This document shows, in pieces, positions 1 through 10,564 of a stretch of DNA of 64,000 nucleotides. This DNA comes from JAENVT01 sp963805445 (GTDB lineage: Bacteria; Actinomycetota; Acidimicrobiia; Acidimicrobiales; Ilumatobacteraceae): NCBI GenBank assembly GCA_963805445.1, contig CAWDUI010000015.1, positions 1 through 64,000 of the forward strand, given 5' to 3'. The position numbers and the translations under genes are program-made. Every line of letters begins with the position of its first letter. Position 1 is the first letter of the stretch. Under the pieces are notes generated by a model. The model worked only from the letters and a program-made list of their open reading frames with translations. It searched no databases and was not told the DNA's origin.

Positions 1-2
1 CA

Positions 3-1298
3 ATGCGGTCCCCACGTCTCCGTTTCGGCACCTTCCTCGCGCCGCACCACCCGCTCGGTGAGAACCCGACGCTGCAGTTCCAGCGCGACCTCGACCTCGC
101 CGCGCAGCTCGACCACCTCGGCTACGACGAGTTCTGGTGCGGCGAGCACCACTCCAGCGGGTGGGAGATGATCGCCTCGCCGGAGATGTTCCTGGCCGCG
201 GCCGGCCAGGGGACCGCACCATCAAGCTCGGCACCGGCGTGGTGTCGCTGCCCTACCACCACCCGTTCAACGTCGCCCAGCGGATGGTGCAGCTCGACCA
301 CATGACCAAGGGCCGCGCCATGTTCGGCAGCGGTCCGGGTGCGCTGCCGAGCGACGCCCGCACGATGGGCATCAGCCCGATGGTGCTGCGCGACCGGCAG
401 GACGAGGCGATGGGCGTGATCATCCGCCTGCTCAACGGCGAGGAGCGGTTCAGCCACGACAGCGACTGGTTCACGTTGCACGACGCGGCGTTGCAGATCC
501 TGCCGATGCAGGAGGACATGCCGATGGCGACGGCGTCGAGCATCAGCCCCAGCGGTATGCAGCTGGCCGGCAAGTACGGCATCGGCGTGCTGTCGATCGC
601 CTCGACCAGCGTCGAGGGCCTCGCAGGCCCTGCCGACGCAGTGGGGGTTCGCCGAGGAGGCCGCCGCACAGCACGGCACGACGGTCGACCGCGCGCAACT
701 GGCGGGTGCTGATGAGCTGGCACATCGCCGAGACGAAGGAACAGGCCCGCCGCGAGGCGGTGCACGGTCTGCACCGTTGGCACAACGAGTACAACGTGCG
801 GGTGCTCGGCCGGCCGGGTGCGACCCATGTCGAGGACCCGTGGGAGCTGCTCGACCAGGTCGCCGAGAGCGGGGCCGAGGGTGGCGGCGCGGCGGTGATC
901 GGCACGCCCGACGATCTCATCGCGGCGATCCGAGAACTTGCAGAAGGTCACCGGCGGGTTCGGCGTCGTGCTGGGCTTCGCCCACGACTGGGCCAACCGC
1001 GAGAACGCTCGCCGCTCGTGGGACCTCGTCGCCCGCTACGTGATCCCCGCGCTGAACGGCACGGTGCGGCCATGCAGGCATCGGCCGACTACGTGGAGGC
1101 CAACAAGGCCGAGCTGATGGGCGGCGCGACGGTCGCGGTGATGAGCAAGATCCTGGCCCACGACGGCGCGGCTGCGGCGATGGCGACCACGATGGCGCAG
1201 ATGGCCGAGCGGGCCGCGGCGCGGCAGCGAAGGACCAGGAACCGGAGAACGACACCACGTTCCGGCCCGGCGCCGGCCTGCCGAACCCGTCGTCGTAG
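3..1298 (+). CDS. LLM-class flavin-dependent oxidoreductase, limonene 1,2-monooxygenase-like (frameshifted)
   Basis: Luciferase-like (TIM-barrel) monooxygenase that would use reduced FMN or F420. The N-terminus (RFGTFLAPHHPLGEN), the GEHHSSGWE segment and the later SLPYHHPFNVAQRM and GVLSIAS motifs are typical of the limonene-monooxygenase-like subgroup. The reading frame is broken about five times (near 210, 635, 940, 1060 and 1225) but protein similarity continues across every break, so a gene of roughly 430 codons is intact apart from indels. The ATG at 3 is the first visible start; a start outside the window cannot be excluded. It converges with the zinc-ribbon gene. The substrate is unknown. 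Confidence 0.8.
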
Positions 1299-1308
1299 TC
1301 GCCGCGGC

Positions 1309-1500
1309 TCAGTCGTCCTTCAAGGCGACCGCGTTCGGGGTGACGTTCATCTTCGGTTCGTATTCGGCGACCTCGACGACGCGACCCTCGCCGAGGAACT
1401 TGACGCGCAAGTCGGTGCGGCACGTCTCGCACGGTCCGTAGAACCGCTCGTCGACACTTGCACCGCAGCGGGGGCAGGTGAACGTGGCGGTGTCGATCAC
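1309..1500 (-). CDS. Small zinc-ribbon protein
   Basis: A 63-residue protein with two CxxC pairs (CPRC near residue 9 and CETC near residue 29), which should bind one zinc as a ribbon. The rest is short beta-rich sequence without a membrane segment. It starts with GTG overlapping the stop of the upstream amidohydrolase by four bases (GTGA), so the two are translationally coupled. Such coupling suggests that it serves the amidohydrolase or an associated acyl-transfer step, but no specific function can be assigned. Confidence 0.75.
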   Translation of the reverse strand: MIDTATFTCPRCGASVDERFYGPCETCRTDLRVKFLGEGRVVEVAEYEPKMNVTPNAVALKDD

Positions 1501-3230
1501 GCTGCCGCCGCGTTCTTCAGCATCGCCCCGGCAAAGGCACCGGTGTGCTCGCCGTGATCCATGAACACCTGGCCGTTGACGAGCGTGTAGTCGTAGCCCG
1601 TCGAGCCCTGCACGTAGCGGCCGGCGCCGTGCGGGAAGTCGTACACGTACGACGGGGCCGGCAGCTCCAGCGCCTCGAGATCGATCACGTTCACATCGGC
1701 GAAACTACCTGCTGTCAACCGGCCGCGACCGGCAAGGCCGAACAAGTCGGCGGTATCGCTGGTCAGCCGGCGAATGCCCTCCTCCAGGCTCCAGCGTTTC
1801 CGCTCGCGGATCCAGTACGAGAGGAGGAACGTCGGCTGGCTGGCATCGAGGATCTGTCCGACATGGGCGCCGGCGTCGGCCAGGCCGAGCGTGACCAGCG
1901 GTTCGTCGAGCATGTGCTCGACAGCTGACATCTGCTGGTTGAGGAACGGGAAGCTGCACACCAGCGTTGCCGTCGCTCTCCAGTTGCAGCTCGATGTACG
2001 CCGCGGCCGCGCTGATGCCGCGTTGGCTCGGCGATCGCCGCCAGCGACGTCGCCGGATCGAGGTCGTAGCGGGCACCGCGATTCAGGGCACCGTCGAGTG
2101 GGTTGACGACGAACAGCTGGGCCAGGTCGAGACCGGGCGGTGTTGCATCGGCCGCGCCGATCAGCTTGGCCCGCATCACCGGATCGCGCGAGGGCCACCA
2201 GCTTCTTGCCGTTGCGCATCTCTTTCAGCTCACGCCAGCACGAGGCGCGATCGAACGGGCTGCGCGTGTCGAGGCTGAACAGCACACCGACGCTGCGCGC
2301 CGTCGTCTGCGGGCGCACCATCGCCCCGGTGAGGTTCTCGTGCTTGGCCAGTTCGATGACCCGCGCATACAGATCCGGACGACTGTCGTGCTGGAGCAGA
2401 CCGAAGCTGACGGGGCGACCGCTGCGCCGGCTGACCTCGCCCATCCAGGCCATCTCGGCTCGCGTGCCGGGGATGTCGGCGTTGTCGCGTTCTCCCTCGC
2501 CGATGCGGCTGGCGCTCTCGAACACACCGGCGCCGTGCCGGCGCAACACGTCGGCGAAGGCGAAGAGCTCGTCGGGCTCGGCGTACGTGCCGGGCACCGG
2601 GCGGCCATCGGGAACCTTGTGCAGGAACGTGCGGCTGGTACTGAAACCGAGCGCTCCCCGCGCAACGCGTCGGCAAGCAGGTCAGACATCGCCTGCAGGT
2701 CGTCGGCGGTCGGCGGCGCCTGCTCGATCCCTCGTTCACCCATCGCATATTGCCGAAGGGCACAATGGCCGACCATTCCACCGATGTTGAGGCCCTTTGG
2801 GAGGCGTCGCATGCTGTCGAGGTACTCGCCGTACGTCACCCAGTCCCATGCGCAGCCCATCGAGGATCGCCTGGCGGGGAATGTCCTCGACGCTCTCCAT
2901 CATCGCCGCCAGCACGCCACGGTCCTCCGGCTTGCACGGTGCGAACGTGACGCCGCAGTTGCCCATCACGACACTGGTGATCCCGTGATAGCAGCTGCTC
3001 GACCCGATGGGATCCCACGCCAGTTGGGCGTCGAGGTGAGTGTGGATGTCGACGAAGCCGGGAGTGACGACCCGGTCGGTCGCATCGATCACCCGGTTGG
3101 CCGACCCGACGATGTTGGGGGAGACATCGACGACATGATCGTTGACGATCGCCACGTCGGCGATTCTTGGCTGTGCACCAGTGCCGTCGACCACCGTGCC
3201 ACCGCGTATGAGCATGTCGAAGGTACCCAC
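1497..3230 (-). CDS. N-acyl-D-amino-acid deacylase / D-aminoacylase-like amidohydrolase (frameshifted)
   Basis: Amidohydrolase-superfamily enzyme predicted to hydrolyse N-acyl-D-amino acids or related amides in the cytoplasm. The N-terminus shows the composite beta-sandwich strand (MLIRGGTVVDGTG) and the metal-binding motif GFVDIHTHLDAQ, followed by the family segment GITSVVMGNCGVTFAP. Downstream are GLLQHDSRPD-type and GLADAGAHVGQI segments typical of D-aminoacylases, the latter carrying the late Asp. At least three frameshifts (near 1960-2090, 2180-2230 and 2600-2860) split it. The GTG at 3230 is chosen because it gives the usual short leader before the first strand; an in-frame ATG at 3215 is possible. 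It is coupled to the zinc-ribbon gene. Confidence 0.8.
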
Positions 3231-3386
3231 TCGTTGCCCCCGTCATTTGTCACGTCGGCTCCTGACAAGCCGAAAGTCGAGACCATAGCGGTCGGTCACG
3301 TCGCGAGTCGATGGCGAGCGGATTGCAGTTTGGTTACACCCCGTGGCGCCATGACCTCTCCGCGCGGCGCTGTGCTGAGACGTCGG

Positions 3387-4541
3387 TCACGCCAGGCGCA
3401 GTGCCCTCCCCAATCGGGCCACGCCCTCGACGATGTCATCGTCGTCGTAGAAGGCGTAGCTCAGGCGAAGGTGGTTGCCGAGCCCGCCGGTCGGTGAGAA
3501 CTGCGCACCATGGCGCACGTCGACGCCGTGGCGCATGCCCTGCGACCGCAGCGCCGCACCGTCGGTTCCGGGCGGCAGCCTCAGCCACACGAAGTAGCCG
3601 CCGCTCGGCACGTCGAAGTGCACCCATTCCGGCATGTGCTCACGCAGGGCCGCAACCATCGTCGCCGATCGCCGGGCGAACGTCGCCTGCAACCACTCGA
3701 CGTATTCGCGCTGCGATCCGTTGCGCATCATCGCCGTTGCCAGGGTGGATGTGACCGGGTTCAGACCGCCGCCACTGCGGATCAGGCCCGAGTCGGCCAG
3801 CACCGCCAGCCGCTCGAGCGAGCCGTGGATCCAACCGAGCCGCATGCCTGGGGCGAGGATCTTGGAGAACGTGCCGAGCGACAGCACCGGTCCGTCGTCG
3901 ACGTAGGCCGACATCGGCGGTGGCATCGGGCCGGGCGCGAAGCGCAGGAGGTGGTACACCTCGTCGGCAACGATCAACACCTCGGCGGCGGCGGCGGCGG
4001 CCACCAGGTCGCGACGACGCTGCGTTGGCATCGTCACCCCGGTCGGGTTGTGGAACGACGGGATCGTGTAGGTGAAGGCCACACGTTTGCCCGAAGCACG
4101 GATGGCCGCTACTTCCTCGGTGAAGGCCGCCACGACGAGGCCGTCGTCGTCGAGCGGCACGCCGCGGATCTCCAAGCCGTGATCGTGAAACATCTGAAAG
4201 GCGAGGAAGTAGGACGGCTCCTCGACGATCACCACGTCGCCCGGCTCGGTCAGCAGCGTGCACAGCATGTCGAGCGCCTGTGAGTTGCCGTTCGTCGAGA
4301 ACAGCTGCTCGGGCGCGACGGCTGTGTCATACGCCCGCGTCAAGTAATCGGCGAGGGCGACACGATGGTGCCCGTCTCCCCATTCGGCCCCGTACTGCAA
4401 GAACTCGGGCGAGCCGGCGAACTGCAACGCTGCAGCGCGACGCACGTGTTCGAACGGCAGGATCGCGTTGTTCGGCTGCCCGATACCGAGGTCGATCACC
4501 CCGTCGGGCACCACGACCTGCTGAAACTGGATCGTCGACAC
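3387..4541 (-). CDS. PLP-dependent aminotransferase, class I/II fold
   Basis: Fold-type I aminotransferase of about 384 residues. It shows the conserved Asn-Pro-Thr-Gly (SFHNPTGVTMP), the Asp-x-x-Tyr pair in VADEVYH, the Schiff-base lysine in LGTFSKILAPGMRLGW and the C-terminal Arg region (HLRLSYAF). These are typical of 2-aminoadipate or MocR-type aminotransferases without the DNA-binding domain. I chose GTG at 4541 (VSTIQFQQ) because the upstream in-frame extension overlaps the divergent gene. The neighbouring gene starts only 17 bases away on the other strand. Substrate unknown. Confidence 0.85.
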   Translation of the reverse strand: MSTIQFQQVVVPDGVIDLGIGQPNNAILPFEHVRRAAALQFAGSPEFLQYGAEWGDGHHRVALADYLTRAYDTAVAPEQLFSTNGNSQALDMLCTLLTEPGDVVIVEEPSYFLAFQMFHDHGLEIRGVPLDDDGLVVAAFTEEVAAIRASGKRVAFTYTIPSFHNPTGVTMPTQRRRDLVAAAAAAEVLIVADEVYHLLRFAPGPMPPPMSAYVDDGPVLSLGTFSKILAPGMRLGWIHGSLERLAVLADSGLIRSGGGLNPVTSTLATAMMRNGSQREYVEWLQATFARRSATMVAALREHMPEWVHFDVPSGGYFVWLRLPPGTDGAALRSQGMRHGVDVRHGAQFSPTGGLGNHLRLSYAFYDDDDIVEGVARLGRALRLA

Positions 4542-4558
4542 CGGTCTAACGTACGTCC

Positions 4559-6649
4559 ATGAGCACCGTGGCCGAAGCAACGGCGGAGATCATCGCTGGG
4601 AGTTGTCACCACGACTGCCCCGACACCTGCGGGTGGCACGTCACCGTCGATCGCACCGGCCCGACGCCGGTCGCCATGCAATTGCGGGGCAATCCGGACC
4701 ATCCGTACAGCAAGGGCGAGCTGTGCCCCAAGGTCAACAGGTTCCTCGACCGGGTGCTACAGCGACGAGCGCGTGCTGCACCCGTTGCGCCGGGTCGGCC
4801 CGAAGGGCGAGGGCCGGTTCGAGCAGATCACCTGGGATGACGGCGCTGACGAGATCGCCTCACGCTTCCACGAGATCATCGACGCGCACGGCGCCGAGGC
4901 GATCATGCCCTACAGCGACGCCGGCAACCAGAGCCTGCTGGCGATGGGCTTCCCCGAACGCTTCTGGAACCGGCTCGGCGCCACCCGGGTCCTGCGGGCC
5001 ATCTGCGGACCGACCGTCGGCGCCGGCGTCACAGATGACCAACGGCACCACCAAGTGCCTCGACCCGCTCGAGATCCGCCACTCGAAGCTGATCATCCTG
5101 TGGGGCACCAACACCAGGCTGACCAACCGCCACCTGTGGCCGACGATCGAGGAGGCCCGCTCCGACGGCGCTCACGTCGTGGTGATCGACCCGATCCGCA
5201 CCGTCACCGCCGATGCCGCCGACTGGTTCATCCAGCCGCTGCCCGGCACCGACATCGCCATGATGCTGGCGATGATGCACGTGCTCATCCGCGACGGCCT
5301 GACCGACAAGCGATGGGTCGCCGACCACACGGTCGGCTTCGACGAACTGGCGTCGCACGTCGACGAGTGGACACCGGAGCGCGCCGCGGCCACATGTGGT
5401 GTCGCCGCTGCCGACATCGAGCGACTGGCAGAGATGTACGGCACGATCCGCCCTGCCGCCATTCGCACCCTCATCGGCGCCGAGCACCACGAGAACGGGG
5501 CGATGTTCTTCCGCACGCTCGCCTGCCTGCCGGCGCTCGTCGGCGCCTGGCAAGACCGCGGCGGTGGGCTTGCCCGCTCGGTCGGCAGTGTGGTGCGGAT
5601 CCGTGCGTCGACGGCAAGGCGCTGGACACGACCGGATCTGCTCGGGGATCGCCAGCCACGCTGGGTCAACATGAGCCGGCTCGGCGAGATCCTCACTGAC
5701 GGACGGTCACCGGCCCGCCGATCAGGGCGACTGATCGTGTGGAACTGCAACCCGCTGGTGATCGCGCCCAACGCCGAGAAGATCCGCGCCGGGATGTTGC
5801 GCGACGATCTGTTCACCGTGGTCCACGAGCAGTTCATCACCGACACGGCCCGGTACGCCGACATCGTGCTGCCGGCCACGACGCAGATCGAAGCCACCGA
5901 CGTCGTCGCACCGTGGGGCCACCTGTGGCTCGGTTGGAACGAGGCCGCGATCGACCCGTGCGGCGAGTCGGTCAGCAACAGCGAGCTGTTCCGCCGGCTC
6001 GCCACGGCGATGGGCTACACCGAACCGGCGCTGTTCGACGACGACCTCACCGCCATTCGCGACTCGCTGCCCGGCATCGACCTCGACGAGTTGCGTCGCG
6101 TCGGCTTCCTCCGCGTGCCGTATCCCGACGACGGCCGGCCGTTCGGCGACGGCGTGTTCCCCACCGCCAGCGGCCGCGTCGAGTTCGTCAGTGATGCGCT
6201 CGCTGGCGCATGGGACAGCCGGCGCTGCCGACGTTCGTTCCGCCGGTCGAAGGGCCCGGCACGGCGCTGGCCGGGCGGCTACCCGCTGCAGCTTGATGAC
6301 GCCCAAGCATCACAACCGGTTCCTCAACGCCGGCTACTCGCACCTCGCCCGGTCACGGTGGACGCGAAGGGGGGCCGTTCGTCGAGATGTGTGCCGAGGA
6401 TGCAGCGGCTCGGGGCATCGCCGAGGGCCAATCGCGTTCGATGTGTTCAACGACCGGGCTTCGGTCGAAGTCCCGGCTCGCATCACCGACCGAGTGCGGC
6501 CCGGTCTGGTGGCGATCCCGTTGGGTTGGTGGAGCTGCCACCATCCCGACGGCATGGTCGCCAACTCGCTGACCAACGACACCCTCACCGAGTGGGGCGG
6601 CGGCGTGGCGTTCTCCGACACGTTGGTCGAAATCAGCGCCCACGAGTAG
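4559..6649 (+). CDS. Molybdopterin-dependent oxidoreductase (frameshifted)
   Basis: DMSO-reductase-superfamily catalytic subunit of about 695 codons. The N-terminal 4Fe-4S site is visible: CHHDCPDTC followed by ELCPKVNRF provides four cysteines. The molybdopterin-binding core continues with LIILWGTNTRLTNRHLWP, VVIDPIRTVTA and RYADIVLPATTQIEATDVV; the C-terminal cap domain carries LMTPKHHNRFLNAGYS. No twin-arginine signal is seen, so the enzyme looks cytoplasmic. Frameshifts occur near 4760, 5030, 5610, 6200-6290 and 6350-6450. No partner electron-transfer subunit is adjacent. Its substrate cannot be told from sequence. Confidence 0.85.
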
Positions 6650-6695
6650 CCCAATGCATCCCGTCTGAGCAGGCATGCGGGGTAGCCTGGCGGGC

Positions 6696-7936
6696 ATGGC
6701 AGGCGAGCTGATCTACGCATTTCGAGTCATGCGCCTGCCGCTGCTCGACGCCGGCGGTGCGCCGATCGGCCGCCTCGAAGACATCGTCGTCATTCCCGGC
6801 CGACCGGGGGTCGCTCCGAGGGTGCTCGGCTTCGTCGCCACCAGTCAGCGCCGCCGGATCTTCGTCAACGCCGGTCGCCTGGCGGGGATCGACAGCGACG
6901 GTGCCCGGCTGCGCAGTTGGGACGTCGACCTCAACCCGTTCAAGCCCAAGGCCGGCGAGGTGTTGATCGGCAGAGACATCATCGATCGGCGCATCGGTGA
7001 CGAGACCGTCAGCGACGTCGCCATGCGTGCCGGACGGCGACGGCCATCAGACCTGGTGGCAGCTGGCCAAGGTTCGCCTCTCCCGGCGCAGCGCGTTGCG
7101 CCGGCGGCCGAGCTACCGACTGGTCGACGTCGGCGAACTGCCCGAGCTCTTCCACACAGTCGGGTCGGAGGTCGCCGCGGAGGTCGCCCGGTTGCGCGAC
7201 ATGCACCCCAGCGACGTCGCCGGCATCGTCCGATCGATGCCGCTGAGCCAGCGCAAGCAGTTGGCCGAGGCGATGGACGACGAGCGCCTGGCCGACCTGC
7301 TCGAGGAGCTTCCCGAGGCCGAGCAGCTGCGCATCATCGAAGGGCTCGACCTCGAGCGCCTGGTCAACGTGCTCGACGAGATGGAAGTACGACGACCTCG
7401 CCGACCTGCTGGCCGAGATGCCCGGCGAGCAGCGCACGCGGGTCCTCGAGGCGATGGACGCCGAAGATGCCGACCTGGTGCGCCGCCTGTTGAGCTACGA
7501 GGAAGGCACCGCTGGGGCGTTGATGACACCCGACATCATCATCCTCGGTCCGACCGCGACGGTGGCCGAGGCCCTCGCCGAGCTGCGCAACCCCGACTGG
7601 CTGGTCACCATCGCCGCCCAGGTGTTCGTGGTGCAGCCGCCGTACAAGACCCCGACCGGAACCTACGTCGGGGTCGTGCACTTCCAGCGCCTCCTGCGCG
7701 AGCCGCCGAGCCTCGAGCTCAGCCGCTGCATCGAAGAAGAGCCGACGATCACCCCCGATCTTCCCGAGCGCGAAGTCGCCGAGCGCTTGGCGAGCTACAA
7801 CATGCTCGCCCTCGGCGTGTGCGACGAGGCCGGTCGGCTGCTCGGCGCGATCACCGTCGACGACGTGCTGGACCGCACGCTGCCGACCGGGTGGCGCCAA
7901 CGCAGGCGGGTGAGCACAGGGGCGGTTCGGCGATGA
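6696..7936 (+). CDS. PRC-barrel / MgtE N-terminal / CBS domain protein without transport domain (frameshifted)
   Basis: About 413 codons. The N-terminal 110 residues form a PRC-barrel-like region (LLDAGGAPIGRLEDIVV). A second region carries repeated MgtE_N-type helical motifs (LHPSDVAGIV-like, LADLLEELPEAEQ, DLADLLAEMPGEQ, MDAEDADLV) and the segment EGTAGALMTPDII leads into two CBS motifs ending LGAITVDDVLDR. In MgtE this cytosolic module gates a Mg2+ channel, but no membrane domain follows here. Frameshifts near 7030 and 7385. Its stop overlaps the DUF1003 start (ATGA), a pairing known in other actinobacteria, so it may regulate that membrane partner. Confidence 0.82.
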
Positions 7937-8438
7937 AGCGCCACGAAGACCTCACCACACCACGCCAGCGCCGGCGGCTCGGCGTGCACTACGACCCCGA
8001 GGCGTTCGGCCAGTTCAGCGAGACCATCGCCCGCACGCTCGGCACCGCACGCTTCCTGGTGTTCCAGAGCGTGTTCATCGCCTTGTGGATCGGGCTCAAC
8101 CAGGTCAAGGCCGTTCGACGGCCAGCAGTTGCAGCTGTTGACGCTGCTGCTGTCGCTGCAGGCGGCGTACGCAGCGCCGCTGATCCTGCTCGCCCAGAAC
8201 CGGCAGGAACAACGCGACCGCGTGCAGACCGAGCTCGATCGGCGCGTCGCCGAACGCACCCAGGTCGACACCGAGTTCCTGGCCCGCGAGGTCGCCGGCG
8301 TGCGCCTCGGCGCTCTCCGACGTTGCCAGCTCCAGCGAGCTGGAAGACCACCTCGAGCGGATCGGTCGCGCCGTCGAGCGATTGGCCGACCGCCTCGGAT
8401 CACTCGAGGCCCGTCTCGACAAGGGCGACGACGACTGA
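7933..8438 (+). CDS. DUF1003 membrane protein (frameshifted)
   Basis: Small membrane protein of about 168 codons. The N-terminal cytosolic part (YDPEAFGQFSETIARTLGT) is followed by two closely spaced hydrophobic helices (LVFQSVFIALWIGLN and LLTLLLSLQAAYAAPLILL) and the DUF1003 hallmark ILLAQNRQEQRDR, then a coiled-coil-like tail. Frameshifts near 8110 and 8320. Translationally coupled to the MgtE_N/CBS gene upstream. The family is of unknown function; context points to ion homeostasis, by inference only. Confidence 0.8.
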
Positions 8439-8445
8439 CCGTCGT

Positions 8446-9317
8446 TCAGGGCGCCGACGACTTGGCGACCAGCTCGATCAGTTCGACCGTGGTCGCGGCG
8501 AACTCGTCGGGATGCACCCAGGCGCTGAGGTGATCGGCGGCCAACTCGCGCACCTCGGCGCCGAGCGCCGCCGCCAGGGCGCGCTGCTTGCGGGGCTTGA
8601 CGAGACGGTCGCGGGTCGTGACCAACGCCGCCGCCGGCTTGTGAAGGTCGGCCGCCCACGGTCGGGCGTCGAAGCGACTGAGAGCTTGCCCGGCTTGGAC
8701 GATGGCTTGCGGGTCGTTGCGGCGCATCTCACCGCTGAGCCACGGCACGTACACCAACGTCGGGTGGCCCTTGCCCAGCAGCCGGACGATGCCGTGACGC
8801 AGCCACCGTTGGTAGGCGAACGAGCGCAGCATCGGCCCGATGATCCGCACGGTCTTCCAGCGCACGCGGTCGAGTCGCGACGCGGCACCATTCCAGCGCC
8901 GTCGCCTCGACGACGATGCCCCTCACCAGGTGGGGATGCCGGCGCGCCAGCAGCATCGCCAGCGGCCCACCCATCGAGTAGCCGACGGCGATCACCGGGG
9001 CGACACCGAGCGCCTCGATCAACGTTGCCGCGTCGTCGGCGACGTCTTCCAGTTCGAAACGTTGCTCGGAGCGCAGGCCCCGCCCATGACCGCGATGGTC
9101 GATCGTGATGAACGAGCAGCCGCTCGGCCAACGCCTCGTAGGCGGTGAAGAACTGCAGATCGCCGCTCGCAGTCCAGCCGTGCAGCAAGATGGCAATCGG
9201 TGCGTCGGGGTCGGCGTGACGATGGAAGCGGTAGAACAGCTCGCCGCGACCGGGGACCAACAACGTTCGGCCCTCGGGCAACCAGGGGATCACGGGATCG
9301 GTCGGGGTGTCACTCAC
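8446..9317 (-). CDS. Alpha/beta-hydrolase fold protein (frameshifted)
   Basis: About 290 codons. The order of motifs is that of an alpha/beta hydrolase: ILLHGWTASGD (oxyanion region), ITIDHRGHGRG, the nucleophile elbow GYSMGG, the acid-containing region near TTRDRLVKP, and a C-terminal His in ADHLSAWVHPDEF. Two frameshifts near 9125 and 8890 split it. It could be an esterase, lipase or haloalkane-dehalogenase-like hydrolase. It lies downstream of the NAD(P)-binding gene on the same strand with a 26-base gap. Confidence 0.8.
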
Positions 9318-9343
9318 GCATCAAACCGTACCGGCGAGGGCTG

Positions 9344-10336
9344 CTACCACGTCGATGACCGGGCAACGCCGGTGAACTCTTGCAGCTGCACACCCAGCTC
9401 GACTGCTCGGCGAAGAAGCCGGGCGGATCGAGCGTTGATCCGCCGACCAGGTGGACGCCGGGCTCGATGGTGGTGGTCAGGCAGGCCTCGATGCACGCCG
9501 ACGTCACCGCCGCGGCCAGATGGCTGGTCGGGCCGGAGGCGCCGGCGATCACCGTGACCCTGGCGCCGTCGGCGGCGGCACCGCGCACCTCGACCCGCAC
9601 GGCGCCGATGTCGCCGGCCGCGTGCGGCGGCGTCAACATCGGCAACCGGGCCGTCAGCCGGTCACGGCGGGTGCCCGAGACGCGGGCGCTGATGCGTGAT
9701 GCGCTCGGGAAGATCCGGTGGAGCACGAACGGGTCAGGCAGCGCGCCGCGATAGCAATCGCGTGCGCCGATCGGCTCCGGAAACCAGTCGAGCTCGCGGC
9801 CGCTGCCGCCGGGGCGTTCGATCCACGCACCGTCGTGCCACCCGATCGCCGTGTCGCCGAGCGCATTGTGGTGCTGCGCGGCGCAGGCCGGGCCGGCCGT
9901 GCCGTGGGTGGCGACATGGATCTCTTCGGCGACGTGCAACTGTCGGCAGAGGTAGTCGGCCAGCAGGCCCGAGAGGCCGGGGCTCATCGCCGCGCCGACG
10001 ATCAGGGCCGCCCCGCCGCGGCGGGCACGGTCGTGGAGATCGACCAGGGTGCGCACATCGTTGACGTCATCAGACATCGACACCACCGAGACGCCCGCCG
10101 CCAGGTACTCGGCGGCGAGTTGGGCATGCGGATGCGGATGGCACAAGGCGACCACATCGGTGACTGCCAGGTCAGCGGCGTGGGCAACCTTCACGGCGCC
10201 ACGCGGCGAACCGGTGCAGACCGGGATCGTGGACGGCCACGTTCGTCCCGTGGCGCAGCAGGTGCGTACCGATGCGTCGGCCGGTCACCCCGTAGCCGAC
10301 GAGCCCGACGATCGGGCCGGTCTCGGGCGCAGTCAT
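9344..10336 (-). CDS. Saccharopine-dehydrogenase/DapB-like NAD(P)-binding protein (frameshifted)
   Basis: About 330 codons. An N-terminal Rossmann motif (VGLVGYGVTGRRIG) lies in one frame and the rest (TDVVALCHPHPHAQLAAEYL, then GAAMSPGLSGLLADYL) in another, joined by an indel near 10195. A further shift near 9390 makes the natural end read QLQEFTGVARSSTW, stopping at 9344. The pattern resembles saccharopine-dehydrogenase-like oxidoreductases, where the N-terminal dinucleotide-binding domain precedes an alpha/beta domain. The ATG start overlaps the stop of the 44-codon ORF downstream of tRNA-Ile. Reaction unknown. Confidence 0.7.
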
Positions 10337-10467
10337 GTCGGGGGCAGTTTGAGCTCGCGCCAGCCACCCTCCTGCGGGGGAACACCCCCTTTGCCGCGTA
10401 CTCGCAAGATGCCGGCAACGGCACCGGCAAGAGAGAGGGCCACGAAGGCTCGACGCAGTGCTTTCAC
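10333..10467 (-). CDS. 44-residue protein directly downstream of tRNA-Ile
   Basis: A GTG-initiated ORF of 44 residues: basic start (MKALRRAF), one short hydrophobic helix (VALSLAGAVAGILRV), then PPQEGGWREL near the C-terminus. Its stop overlaps the ATG of the next gene by four bases (ATGA). The size, the single N-terminal helix and the place behind gyrA and the tRNA recall the small DLW-39-type membrane peptides annotated at this locus in other actinobacteria, but the signature itself is not present. The start lies two bases after the tRNA, with no room for a ribosome-binding site. Confidence 0.6.
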   Translation of the reverse strand: MKALRRAFVALSLAGAVAGILRVRGKGGVPPQEGGWRELKLPPT

Positions 10468-10469
10468 CG

Positions 10470-10543
10470 TGGGGCTAGCTGGAATCGAACCAGCGACCTT
10501 CACATTATCAGTGTGACGCTCTAACCAACTGAGCTATAGCCCC
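10470..10543 (-). tRNA. ileT: tRNA-Ile (GAT anticodon)
   Basis: Full cloverleaf on the minus strand: acceptor arms GGGGCTA and TAGCCCC, D-arm AGCTCAGTTGGTTAGAGC, anticodon loop CTGATAA and T-arm CTGGTTCGATTCCAG. The discriminator is A and the 3' CCA is not encoded. The place between the DUF3566 gene and downstream genes matches ileT of mycobacteria; the usual partner tRNA-Ala is not seen next to it. Confidence 0.95.
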
Positions 10544-10564
10544 GTCAACGACGGAGCCGTCAGG

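Noticed and set aside
3..1298. Pseudogene status of the first LLM oxidoreductase
   Set aside because: It has five breaks but keeps conserved sequence to the end; the break density matches the general indel rate, so it is treated as an interrupted intact gene.
10371..10395. Hairpin GGGGG-AACA-CCCCC as terminator after tRNA-Ile
   Set aside because: It lies inside the 44-codon ORF and the stem is only five base pairs; a coding explanation is better.
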